Shown here: piece by piece, positions 1 to 11,342 of the stretch | How the letters are laid out: each line of letters opens with the position of its first letter | How positions within the stretch are numbered: the first letter of the stretch is position 1 | NCBI GenBank assembly: GCA_032718475.1 | Contig: JAUCBJ010008402.1 | Span: forward strand, 62,001 to 126,000 | DNA: 64,000 nucleotides | Direction of reading: 5' to 3' | Source: Nemertoderma westbladi | Lineage: Eukaryota > Xenacoelomorpha > Nemertodermatida > Nemertodermatidae | Notes under the pieces: generated by a model | Seen by the model: only the letters and a program-made list of their open reading frames with translations | The model's database searches: none | Told to the model about the DNA's origin: nothing | Position numbers and translations under genes: made by a program

Positions 1-2281
1 TACATTGGGAGACAAGGTGGGTAGAATACCATGGACAACGATGTCCATACATTGGGAGACAAGGTGGGTAGAATACCATGGACAACGATGTCCATACATT
101 GGGAGACAAGGTGGGTAGAATACCATGGACAACGATGTCCATACATAGAGAGACAAGGTGGGTAGAATACCATGGACAACGATGTCCATACATTGGGAGA
201 CAAGGTGCGTAGAATACCATGGACAACGATGTCCATACACTGGGAGACAAGGTGGGTAGAATACCATGGACAACGATGTCCATACATTGGGAGACAAGGT
301 GGGTAGAATACCATGGACAGCGATGTCCATACATTGGGAGACAAGGTGGATAGAATACCATGGACAACGATGTCCATACATTGGGAGACAAGGTGAGTAG
401 AATACCATGGACAGACAACTATGTCCTTACATTGGGAGACAAGGTGGGTAGAATACCATGGACAACGATGTCTATACATAGAGAGACAAGGTGAGTAGAA
501 TACCATGGACAACGATGTCCATACATTGGGAGACAAGGTGGGTAGAATACCATGGACAACGATGTCCATACATTGGGAGACAAGGTGGGTAGAATACCAT
601 GGACAACGATGTCCATACATTGGGAGACAAGGTGGGTAGAATACCATGGACAACGATGTCCATACATTGGGAGACAAGGTGAGTAGAATACCATGGACAA
701 CGATGTCCATACATTGGGAGACAAAGTGGGTAGAATACCATGGACAACGATGTCCATAAGAATACCATGGACAACGATGTCCATTGGGAGACAAGGTGAG
801 TAGAATACCATGGACAACGATGTCCATAAATTGGGAGACAAGGTGGGTAGAATAAGAATACCATGGACAACGATGTCTATACATAGAGAGACAAGGTGGA
901 TAGAATACCATGGACAACGATGTTCATACATTGGGAGACAAGGTGGATAGAATACCATGGACAACGATGTTCATACATTGGGAGACAAGGTGGGTAGAAT
1001 ACCATGGACAACGATGTCCATACATTGGGAGACAAGGTGAGTAGAATACCATGGAGAACGATGTCCATACATTGGGAGACGAGGTGGGTAGAATACCATG
1101 GACAACGATGTCCATACATTGGGAGACAAGGTGGATAGAATACCATGGACAACGATGTCCATACATTGGGAGACAAGGTGGGTAGAATACCATGGACAAC
1201 GATGTCTATACATAGAGAGACATGGTGAGTAGAATACCATGGACAACGTTGTCCATACATTGGGAGACAAGGTGGGTAGAATACCATGGACAACGATGTT
1301 CATACATTGGGAGACAAGGTGGGTAGAATACCATGGACAACGATGTTCATACATTAGGAGACAAGGTGGGTAGAATACCATGGACAACGATGTCCATACA
1401 TTGGGAGACAAGGTGAGTAGAATACCATGGAGAACGATGTCCATACATTGGGAGACAAGGTGGGTAGAATACCATGGACAACGATGTCCATACATTGGGA
1501 GACAAGGTGGGTAGAATACCATGGACAACGATGTTCATACATTAGGAGACAAGGTGGGTAGAATACCATGGACAACGATGTCCATACATTGGGAGACAAG
1601 GTGAGTAGAATACCATGGAGAACGATGTCCATACATTGGGAGACAAGGTGGGTAGAATACCATGGACAACGATGTCCATACATTGGGAGACAAGGTGAGT
1701 AGAATACCATGGAGAACGATGTCCATACATTGGGAGACGAGGTGGGTAGAATACCATGGACAACGATGTCCATACATTGGGAGACAAGGTGGGTAGAATA
1801 CCATGGACAACGATGTCCATACATTGGGAGACAAGGTGAGTAGAATACCATGGAGAACGATGTCCATACATTGGGAGACGAGGTGGGTAGAATACCATGG
1901 ACAACGATGTCCATACATTGGGAGACAAGGTGGATAGAATACCATGGACAACGATGTCCATACATTGGGAGACAAGGTGGGTAGAATACCATGGACAACG
2001 ATGTCTATACATAGAGAGACATGGTGAGTAGAATACCATGGACAACGTTGTCCATACATTGGGAGACAAGGTGGGTAGAATACCATGGACAACGATGTTC
2101 ATACATTGGGAGACAAGGTGGGTAGAATACCATGGACAACGATGTTCATACATTAGGAGACAAGGTGGGTAGAATACCATGGACAACGATGTCCATACAT
2201 TGGGAGACAAGGTGGGTAGAATACCCTGGACAACGATGTCCATACATTGGGAGACAAGGTGGGTAGAATACCATGGACAAC

Positions 2282-3390
2282 GATGTCTATACATAGAGAG
2301 ACATGGTGAGTAGAATACCATGGACAACGTTGTCCATACATTGGGAGACAAGGTGGGTAGAATACCATGGACAACGATGTTCATACATTGGGAGACAAGG
2401 TGGGTAGAATACCATGGACAACGATGTCCATAAATTGGGAGACAAGGTGGGTAGAATACCATGGACAACGATGTCCATACATTGGGAGACAAGGTGGGTA
2501 GAATACCATGGACAACGATGTCCATACATTGGGAGACAAGGTGGGTAGAATACCATGGACAACGATGTCCATACATTGGGAGACAAGGCGGGTAGAATAC
2601 CATGGACAACGATGTCCATACATTGGGAGACAAGGCGGGTAGAATACCATGGACAACGATGTCCATACATTGGGAGACAAGGCGGGTAGAATACCATGGA
2701 CAACGATGTCCATACATTGGGAGACAAGGTGGGTAGAATACCATGGACAACGATGTCTATACATAGAGAGACAAGGTGGGTAGAATACCATGGACAACGA
2801 TGCCTATACATAGAGAGACAAGGTGAGTAGAATACCATGGACAACGATGTCCATACATTGGGAGGCAAGGTGGGTAGAATACCATGGACAACGATGTCTA
2901 TACATAGAGAGACATGGTGAGTAGAATACCATGGACAACGTTGTCCATACATTGGGAGACAAGGTGGGTAGAATACCATGGACAACGATGTTCATACATT
3001 GGGAGACAAGGTGGGTAGAATACCATGGACAACGATGTCCATAAATTGGGAGACAAGGTGGGTAGAATACCATGGACAACGATGTCCATACATTGGGAGA
3101 CAAGGTGGGTAGAATACCATGGACAACGATGTCCATACATTGGGAGACAAGGTGGGTAGAATACCATGGACAACGATGTCCATACATTGGGAGACAAGGC
3201 GGGTAGAATACCATGGACAACGATGTCCATACATTGGGAGACAAGGCGGGTAGAATACCATGGACAACGATGTCCATACATTGGGAGACAAGGCGGGTAG
3301 AATACCATGGACAACGATGTCCATACATTGGGAGACAAGGTGGGTAGAATACCATGGACAACGATGTCTATACATAGAGATACAAGGTGA
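2282..3390 (+). repeat. Sat1 higher-order duplication, 13 units (611 bp)
   Basis: The ordered variants ACATGGTGAG, the full palindrome ATGGACAACGTTGTCCAT, GTTCATACATTGG, CCATAAATTGGG and three consecutive AAGGCGGGT units occur at about 2282-2779 and again at about 2893-3390. The offset of 611 bp is exactly 13 x 47. Related blocks occur at 1024-1410 versus 1823-2209 (799 bp, 17 units). The marker CCATGGTCAACGGTG recurs at 3959, 4241 and 4617 (spacings of 6 and 8 units). This shows nested, multi-unit amplification. Confidence 0.85.
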
Positions 3391-4917
3391 GTAGAATACC
3401 ATGGACAACGATGTCCATACATTGGTAGACAAGGTGGGTAGAATACCATGGACAACGATGTCCATACATTGGGAGACAAGGTGGGTAGAATACCATGGAC
3501 AACGATATCCATACATTGGGAGACAAGGTAGGTAGAATACCATGGACAACGATGTCTATACATAGAGAGACAAGGTGAGTAGAATACCATGGACAACGAT
3601 GTCCATACATTGGGAGACAAGGTGGGTAGAATACCATGGACAACGATGTCCATTGGGAGACAAGGTGAGTAGAATACCATGGACAACGATATCCATACAT
3701 TGGTAGACAAGGTGGGTAGAATACCATGGAGAACGATGTCCATACATTGGGAGACAAGGTGGGTAGAATACCATGGACAACGATGTCTATACATTGGTAG
3801 ACAAGGTGAGTAGAATACCATGGACAACGATATCCATACATTGGGAGACAAGGTGGGTAGAATACCATGGACAACGATGTCTATACATAGAGAGACAAGG
3901 TGAGTAGAATACCATGGACAACGATGTCCATACATTGGGAGACAAGGTGGGTAGAATACCATGGTCAACGGTGTCCATACATTGGGAGACAAGGTGGGTA
4001 GAATACCATGGAGAACGATGTCCATACATTGGGAGACAAGGTGGGTAGAATACCATGGACAACGATGTCCATACATTGGTAGACAAGGTGAGTAGAATAC
4101 CATGGACAACGATATCCATACATTGGGAGACAAGGTGGGTAGAATACCATGGACAACGATGTCTATACATAGAGAGACAAGGTGAGTAGAATACCATGGA
4201 CAACGATGTCCATACATTGGGAGACAAGGTGGGTAGAATACCATGGTCAACGGTGTCCATACATTGGGAGACAAGGTGGGTAGAATACCATGGACAACGA
4301 TATCCATACATTGGGAGACAAGGTGGGTAGAATACCATGGACAACGATATCCATACATTGGGAGACAAGGTGGGTAGAATACCATGGAGAACGATGTCCA
4401 TACATTGGGAGACAAGGTGGGTAGAATACCATGGACAACGATGTCCATACATTGGTAGACAAGGTGAGTAGAATACCATGGACAACGATATCCATACATT
4501 GGGAGACAAGGTGGGTAGAATACCATGGACAACGATGTCTATACATAGAGAGACAAGGTGAGTAGAATACCATGGACAACGATGTCCATACATTGGGAGA
4601 CAAGGTGGGTAGAATACCATGGTCAACGGTGTCCATACATTGGGAGACAAGGTGGGTAGAATACCATGGACAACGATATCCATACATTGGGAGACAAGGT
4701 GGGTAGAATACCATGGAGAACGATATCCATACATTGGGAGACAAGGTGGGTAGAATACCATGGACAACGATGTCTATACATAGAGAGACAAGGTGAGTAG
4801 AATACCATGGACAACGATGTCCATACATTGGGAGACAAGGTGGGTAGAATACCATGGACAACGATGTCCATACATTGGGAGACAAGGTGGGTAGAATACC
4901 ATGGACAACGATGTCCA

Positions 4918-5954
4918 TACATTGGGAGACAAGGTGGGTAGAATACCATGGACAACGATGTCCATACATTGGGAGACAAGGTGGGTAGAATACCATGGAC
5001 AACGATGTCCATACATTGGGAGACAAGGTGGGTAGAATACCATGGACAACGATGTCCATACATAGAGAGACAAGGTGGGTAGAATACCATGGACAACGAT
5101 GTCCATACATTGGGAGACAAGGTGCGTAGAATACCATGGACAACGATGTCCATACACTGGGAGACAAGGTGGGTAGAATACCATGGACAACGATGTCCAT
5201 ACATTGGGAGACAAGGTGGGTAGAATACCATGGACAGCGATGTCCATACATTGGGAGACAAGGTGGATAGAATACCATGGACAACGATGTCCATACATTG
5301 GGAGACAAGGTGAGTAGAATACCATGGACAGACAACTATGTCCTTACATTGGGAGACAAGGTGGGTAGAATACCATGGACAACGATGTCTATACATAGAG
5401 AGACAAGGTGAGTAGAATACCATGGACAACGATGTCCATACATTGGGAGACAAGGTGGGTAGAATACCATGGACAACGATGTCCATACATTGGGAGACAA
5501 GGTGGGTAGAATACCATGGACAACGATGTCCATACATTGGGAGACAAGGTGGGTAGAATACCATGGACAACGATGTCCATACATTGGGAGACAAGGTGAG
5601 TAGAATACCATGGACAACGATGTCCATACATTGGGAGACAAAGTGGGTAGAATACCATGGACAACGATGTCCATAAGAATACCATGGACAACGATGTCCA
5701 TTGGGAGACAAGGTGAGTAGAATACCATGGACAACGATGTCCATAAATTGGGAGACAAGGTGGGTAGAATAAGAATACCATGGACAACGATGTCTATACA
5801 TAGAGAGACAAGGTGGATAGAATACCATGGACAACGATGTTCATACATTGGGAGACAAGGTGGATAGAATACCATGGACAACGATGTTCATACATTGGGA
5901 GACAAGGTGGGTAGAATACCATGGACAACGATGTCCATACATTGGGAGACAAGG
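4918..5954 (+). repeat. Direct duplicate of Sat1 segment 1-1037 (offset 4917 bp)
   Basis: Rare variants occur in the same order in both segments: the junction GGACAGACAACTATGTCC, the shortened unit CCATAAGAATACCATGG, GTCCATTGGGAG and AATAAGAATACC. These lie near 410, 757, 782 and 853, and again 4917 bp further on. The copies part near 1037/5954, where GAGAACG replaces GACAACG. The left copy reaches the window edge, so the duplicated block may be longer than 1 kb. This is an ordinary unequal-exchange or amplification product, useful as a marker of array history. Confidence 0.88.
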
Positions 5955-7840
5955 TGGGTAGAATACCATGGACAACGATGTCCATACATTGGGAGACAAG
6001 GTGGGTAGAATACCATGGACAACGGTGTCCATACATTGGGAGGCAAGGTGGGTAGAATACCATGGACAACGATATCCATACATTGGGAGACAAGGTGGGT
6101 AGAATACCATGGACAACGATGTCCATACATTGGGAGACAAGGTGGGTAGAATACCATGGACAACGATGTCCATACATTGGGAGACAAGGTGGGTAGAATA
6201 CCATGGACAACGATGTTCATACATTGGGAGACAAGGTGAGTAGAATACCATGGACAACGATGTCCATTGGGAGACAAGGCGGGTAGAATACCATGGACAA
6301 CGATGTCCATACATTGGGAGACAAGGTGGGTAGAATACCATGGACAACGATGTCTATACATAGAGAGACAAGGTGAGTAGAATACCATGGACAACGATGT
6401 CCATACATTGGGAGACAAGGTGGGTAGAATACCATGGACAACGATGTCCATACATTGGGAGACAAGGTGAGTAGAATACCATGGACAACGATGTCCATAC
6501 ATTGGGAGACAAGGTGGGTAGAATACCATGGACAACGATGTCCATACATTGGGAGACAAGGTGAGTAGAATACCATGGACAACGATGTCCTTACATTGGG
6601 AGACAAGGTGGGTAGAATACCATGGACAACGATGTCTATACATAGAGAGACAAGGTGAGTAGAATACCATGGACAACGATGTTCATACATTGGGAGACAA
6701 GGTGGGTAGAATACCATGGACAACGATGTCCATACATTGGGAGACAAGGTGGGTAGAATACCATGGACAACGATGTCCATACATTGGGAGACAAGGTGGG
6801 TAGAATACCATGGACAACGATGTCCATACATTGGGAGACAAGGTGGGTAGAATACCATGGACAACGATGTCTATACATAGAGAGACAAGGTGAGTAGAAT
6901 ACCATGGACAACGATGTCCATACATTGGGAGACAAGGTGAGTAGAATACCATGGACAACGATGTCCATAAATTGGGAGACAAGGTGGGTAGAATAAGAAT
7001 ACCATGGACAACGATGTCCATACATTGGGAGACAAGGTGGGTAGAATACCATGGACAACGATGTCCATACATTGGGAGACAAGGTGGGTAGAATACCATG
7101 GACAACGATGTCCATACATCGGGAGACAAGGTGGGTAGAATACCATGGACAACGATGTCCATACATTGGGAGACAAGGTGAGTAGAATACCATGGACAAC
7201 GATATCCATACATTGGGAGACAAGGTGAGTAGAATACCATGGACAACGATGTCCATAAATTGGGAGACAAGGTGGGTAGAATAAGAATACCATGGACAAC
7301 GATGTCCATACATTGGGAGACAAGGTGGGTAGAATACCATGGACAACGATGTCCATACATTGGGAGACAAGGTGGGTAGAATAAGAATACCATGGACAAC
7401 GATGTCCATACATTGGGAGACAAGGTGGGTAGAATAAGAATACCATGGACAACGATGTCCATACATTGGGAGACAAGGTGGGTAGAATACCATGGACAAC
7501 GATGTCCATACATTGGGAGACAAGGTGGGTAGAATACCATGGACAACGATGTCCATACATCGGGAGACAAGGTGAGTAGAATACCATGGACAACGATGTC
7601 CATACATCGGGAGACAAGGTGGGTAGAATACCATGGAGAACGATGTCCATACATAGGGAGACAAGGTGGGTAGAATACCATGGACAACGATGTCCATACA
7701 TTGGGAGACAAGGTGGGTAGAATACCATGGACAACGATGTCTATACATAGAGAGACAAGGTGAGTAGAATACCATGGACAACGATGTCCATACATTGGTA
7801 GATAATAATTACTTACCACTATGGTTTTATCGTTTTTTAG

Positions 7841-8035
7841 GTTTCAGTTTTAGAGAAGCGACTAGCTGATGTTCTAGATGATCAGATCACCAGTAACGGC
7901 AAACATCACAAACTGAGAAGCGAAAATGAGCTACTTATACACAGAATACGTCAACTGGAGGAAGAAATACATGACTCTAGACACAAAACTGAGAAAGATT
8001 TGGAGGAAACACAAAAGAAATATCGCGATTTATTT
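7841..8035 (+). CDS. Internal coiled-coil exon, Rab11-FIP3/4-like
   Basis: A 195-bp stretch of 65 codons with no stop lies between a strong acceptor (pyrimidine-rich, ending TCGTTTTTTAG at 7840) and a perfect donor GTAAGT starting at 8036. Both junctions are phase 0. The peptide is highly charged and helical with heptad leucines. It contains HKLRSENELLIHRIRQLEEE followed by a Lys/Glu-rich segment ending KKYRDLF. The spacing of EN, R-I/V, LEE, D and LEE resembles, from memory, the central coiled coil of Rab11 family-interacting proteins 3/4, cytosolic dimers that bind Rab11 and Arf GTPases on recycling endosomes. There is no start codon because this is an internal exon. Flanking exons were not found; Sat1 lies upstream and retroelements lie downstream. 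It could instead belong to another coiled-coil protein, or be part of a processed or dead gene copy. Confidence 0.62.
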
Positions 8036-8053
8036 GTAAGTGATTTATGTAAT

Positions 8054-8118
8054 AATAGAGCATAGAGAATAGAGTATAGAGCATAGATTCTAGAGAATAG
8101 AGTATAGAGCAGAGTATA
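8054..8118. repeat. Short imperfect AGAGTATAGAGCATAG-type repeat
   Basis: Just inside the putative intron after the exon, AT/AG-rich words such as AGAGAATAGAGTATAGAGC occur twice, with diverged partial copies between them. This is simple-sequence drift with no coding content. The following stretch to about 8216 is unique, and I see no other feature in it. Confidence 0.75.
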
Positions 8119-8216
8119 TGTTGATGTTGTGTATTAAAACCTATTATCCTAATTGCGTACCGCCTACTGCTGTATGAACTGCCAGACTGCTTGGCGCCAC
8201 TACCCTGGAATAATCC

Positions 8217-10481
8217 TTGTCGCTCCAATTTTTGCTCAAATTAAAAGTCGCAGCTGAGCTACCGCTTCCGATTCCTTGTCAACCCAATCAAGCTGAGCAT
8301 AGGCCTCGACCATACACTAGGAGCCGTGGGCCAATCGCTAAAGCAACGATCACGAATTTATCTGGACCCGAGGCGACGGTTTCGAGTTTATCGGGGTCTG
8401 GGGCGACGATCACGAAATTATCTGGACCCGAGCCAAAGGTTTCGAGTTTACCTGGTTCTGTGGACATGATCTCGAGTTTATCGGGACTGGAGGCGACGGT
8501 TTCGAGTTTACCTGGATCTGGGGACATGATCTCGAGTTTATCGGGACTGGAGGCGACGGTTTCGAGTTTACCTGGATCTGGGGACATGATCGCGAGTTTA
8601 TCGGGACTGGAGGCGACGGTTTCGAGTTTACCTGGATCTGGGGACATGATATCGAGTTTATCGGGACCGAAGGCGACGGTTTCGAGTTTACCTGGTTCTG
8701 GAGCCATGATCTCGAGTTTATCGGGACCGAAGGCGACGGTTTCGAGTTTACCTGGTTCTGGAGCCATGATCTCGAGTTTATCGGGACCGAAGGCGACGGT
8801 TTCGAGTTTACCTAGTTCTGGGGCCATGATCTCGAGTTTATCGGGACTGGAGGCGACGGTTTCGAGTTTACCTGGATCTGGGGACATGATATCGAGTTTA
8901 TCGGGACCGAAGGCGACGGTTTCGAGTTTACCTGGTTCTGGGGCCATGATCTCGAGTTTATCGGGACCGAAGGCGACGGTTTCGAGTTTACCTGGTTCTG
9001 GAGCCATGATCTCGAGTTTATCGGGACCGAAGGCGACGGTTTCGAGTTTACCTAGTTCTGGGGCCATGATCTCGAGTTTATCGGGACTGGAGGCGACGGT
9101 TTCGAGTTTACCTGGATCTGGGGACATGATATCGAGTTTATCGGGACCGAAGGCGACGGTTTCGAGTTTACCTGGTTCTGGGGCCATGATCTCGAGTTTA
9201 TCGGGACCGAAGGCGACGGTTTCGAGTTTACCTAGTTCTGGGGCCATGATCTCGAGTTTATCGGGACTGGAGGCGACAGTTTCGAGTTTAGCTGGATCTG
9301 GGGACATGATATCGAGTTTATCGGGACCGAAGGCGACGGTTTCGAGTTTACCTGGTTCTGGGGCCATGATCTCGAGTTTATCGGGACCGAAGGCGACGGT
9401 TTCGAGTTTACCTAGTTCTGGGGCCATGATCTCGAGTTTATCGGGACTGGAGGCGACGGTTTCGAATTTACCTGGATCTGGGGACATGATCTCGAGTTTA
9501 TCGGGACCAAAGGCGACGGTTTCGAGTTTACCTAGATCAGGGGACATGATCTCGAGTTTATCGGGACCGAAGGTGACGGTTTCGAGTTTACCTAGATCAG
9601 GGGACATGATCTCGAGTTTATCGGGACCGAAGGTGACGGTTTCGAGTTTACCTAGATCAGGGGACATGATCTCGAGTTTATCGGGACCGAAGGCGACGGT
9701 TTCGAGTCTACCTGGTTCTGGGGCCATGATCTCGAGTTTATCAGAACCGAAGGCGACGGTTTCGAGTTTACCTGGTTCTTTGGCAATGATCTCGAGTTTA
9801 TCAGAACCGAAGGCGACGGTTTCGAGTTTACCTGGTTCTGGGGCAATGATCTCGAGTTTATCGGGACCGAAGGCGACGGTTTCGAGTTTACCTGGTTCTG
9901 GGGCAATGATCTCGAGTTTATCGGGACTGGAGCAGACGGTTTCGAGTTTACCTGGATCTGGGGCCATGATCTCAAGTTTATCGGGGCAGAAGGTGATGGT
10001 TACGAGTTCACATGGATCTGGGGCCATGATTACGAATTTACTTGGATCTGGGACCACAATCTCGAGCTTATCTGGATCTGGGACTATGATCACGAGCTTA
10101 CCTGGATCTGGGTCCACGATCTCGATCTTAGCTGGATCTGGGGCGACGATCTCGAGCTCACCTGGGTCTGGGGCAACGATCTCGAGTTTATCGGGACTAG
10201 AGGTGACGGTTTCGAGATCTCCTGGATCTGGGGCGACAGTTTCGAGTTTACTTGGATCTGGGGCGTCGATCTCGAAATTACCTGGATCTGGGGCGACGAT
10301 CTCGAGCTCACCTGGGTCTGGGGCAACGAACTCAGATTTATCTGCATCCGGACCAATGATAATTTCGAGTTGGAATTTAATAGGCAAGACCAGTACACCC
10401 CAATACATAAGGGAGTGTGGGGGGGCTGATAACAACCCTGTGTGCATGACTCAATGCACCACAATCGGATTTGGGGTTTGA
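8217..10481 (+). CDS. Long repeat-encoded ORF, possibly not a gene
   Basis: A 754-codon frame covers the whole minisatellite. Its non-repetitive head (about residues 1-45, rich in Pro and Arg, including RPRPYTRSRGPIAKA) leads into about 33 copies of a 20-residue repeat of the form SSLSGPKATVSSLPGSGAMI, then about 40 non-repetitive residues. The opposite strand is also open for 719 codons (10447-8288), reading DKLEIMAPEPGKLETVAFGP-type repeats. Since 60 is divisible by 3, every frame that is open in one unit stays open, so ORF length alone proves nothing. The plus frame is Ser/Gly-rich and the minus frame is Pro/Glu-rich and acidic. The end overlaps the first retroelement frame at 10471, so it could be a repeat-expanded N-terminal extension of ORF1. 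No recognised domain is present. Confidence 0.25.
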   Translation: MSLQFLLKLKVAAELPLPIPCQPNQAEHRPRPYTRSRGPIAKATITNLSGPEATVSSLSGSGATITKLSGPEPKVSSLPGSVDMISSLSGLEATVSSLPGSGDMISSLSGLEATVSSLPGSGDMIASLSGLEATVSSLPGSGDMISSLSGPKATVSSLPGSGAMISSLSGPKATVSSLPGSGAMISSLSGPKATVSSLPSSGAMISSLSGLEATVSSLPGSGDMISSLSGPKATVSSLPGSGAMISSLSGPKATVSSLPGSGAMISSLSGPKATVSSLPSSGAMISSLSGLEATVSSLPGSGDMISSLSGPKATVSSLPGSGAMISSLSGPKATVSSLPSSGAMISSLSGLEATVSSLAGSGDMISSLSGPKATVSSLPGSGAMISSLSGPKATVSSLPSSGAMISSLSGLEATVSNLPGSGDMISSLSGPKATVSSLPRSGDMISSLSGPKVTVSSLPRSGDMISSLSGPKVTVSSLPRSGDMISSLSGPKATVSSLPGSGAMISSLSEPKATVSSLPGSLAMISSLSEPKATVSSLPGSGAMISSLSGPKATVSSLPGSGAMISSLSGLEQTVSSLPGSGAMISSLSGQKVMVTSSHGSGAMITNLLGSGTTISSLSGSGTMITSLPGSGSTISILAGSGATISSSPGSGATISSLSGLEVTVSRSPGSGATVSSLLGSGASISKLPGSGATISSSPGSGATNSDLSASGPMIISSWNLIGKTSTPQYIRECGGADNNPVCMTQCTTIGFGV
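8335..10350. repeat. 60-bp minisatellite (two 30-bp half repeats)
   Basis: About 33 units of 60 bp, each made of two related 30-bp halves: one begins CTCGAGTTTATCGGGACC and the other TTCGAGTTTACCTGGTTCTG. The centre (8460-9960) is nearly homogeneous and both ends are diverged, as expected for an array maintained by unequal exchange. Higher-order blocks are visible: a 4-unit (240-bp) block at about 8640-8880 is repeated at 8880-9120, then 3-unit (180-bp) blocks at 9120-9300 and 9300-9480. CTCGAG sites recur nearly every unit. It sits directly upstream of the retroelement reading frames, and whether it belongs to that element is unknown. Confidence 0.95.
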
Positions 10482-11342
10482 AGATATTCACAGTTCAATT
10501 TGTAAATCATATGATATAAGTAAGGCAGATATTCAAGTGCCAATTTGTGTTAATGACAATGTACCAGTCTCACATACAATGTTTCACAATTCTACAGTAC
10601 ACACAAATACTTGTACTTACCTCACTGCAGGACTGTGTTCCAACCCCCCTTCCCACCCCATATATGTTACCACATCTGACCCAAAAACTATTATAAATTA
10701 TGTTCCAGTGTAGTGTGTCTTGTTAATACCTCACAACCTACTGATCCACGATTTCAAAACACAGTCTATAACGTCCCCATCCCATGCGGTGATACTATCA
10801 TGCACACAACCAGTAGATCTCACCATTGTCAATCAACATATACTCCCCCCCCCCACACTCACTCTACTGTTAATAATGTCACCGACATACGACCAACCCA
10901 ATCAACCGCTACCCCACCTAATAAGTACAACAATACGCTGGTAACTAACAGGCCTGCTAGCACAGTGGACCCACCAGAGGGGAGTATTGACGAAGTGTTG
11001 CCCGAGCTGCAAACCACAGACAGGCCCATAAACAAAGTCTTGGTAGAAGACCTTACATCTGACGGTCGCTGGATAGTTAGAGATAAACCCACAATTGGAG
11101 AGCTCACGTACCCTGTAAACAAGACCTTAAAACCCATTGATACTGTGACTCCTGCTATGAATTCTAGGAAATGTCCCACAAAAGAGGCACCATTAAAAAG
11201 AAAGGGAGGGAAAAATAATAACAAAGTCCCAGTTAATAAGGAAGCCCTCAATAAGGGACTGATCAGACACTACAGTAAGGGAAAACCTGCCTCCACAACT
11301 CCAACACCTGTCATAACAATGCAGACTCTACTAGCGACATAG
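10471..11342 (+). pseudogene. Retroelement ORF1 N-terminal segment
   Basis: Two abutting frames, 10471-10713 and 10713-11342, read through low-complexity Thr/Pro/Asn/Ser-rich protein. The second becomes basic near its end (LKRKGGKNNNKVPVNKEALN), consistent with a nucleic-acid-binding or linker segment. Neither shows a recognisable fold. A C11 run at about 10846-10856 lies in this part and is a likely place for frame slippage. At about 11315 the reading passes from this frame to the frame of the protease domain, where NADSTSDIEIIESP continues. Assignment rests on position upstream of the protease and on the same strand. Confidence 0.5.

Larger units (their letters stand above)
1..7803. repeat. 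Sat1: 47-bp tandem satellite array (about 166 units)
   Basis: The sequence repeats every 47 bp from the left edge to about 7803; the consensus unit begins TACATTGGGAGACAAGGTGG and ends in the dyad ATGGACAACGATGTCCAT minus its last bases. Variants recur in order: CATTGGGAG versus CATAGAGAG, GGTGGGTAG versus GGTGAGTAG, GGACAACG versus GGAGAACG, and short or long units such as CCATAAGAATACC. The array is cut by the window start, so its true length is unknown. The minus strand of the unit has no stop triplet in any frame. Because 47 is not a multiple of 3, a single minus-strand ORF cycles through all three frames, giving open frames up to 544 codons. These have no domain and are read here as satellite artefacts, not genes. 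Confidence 0.97.

Noticed and set aside
419-7819. Many long minus-strand ORFs (up to 544 codons) encoding SMVFYPPCLPMYGHRCPWYS-like repeats
   Set aside because: They come from a stop-free 47-bp satellite unit read cyclically in all three frames. Several overlap in different frames with the same peptide, and no domain or splice context supports translation.
8288-10447. 719-codon minus-strand ORF over the minisatellite as a separate gene
   Set aside because: It mirrors the plus-strand frame of a repeat whose length is divisible by 3. It was noted under the plus-strand entry and not listed as an independent gene.
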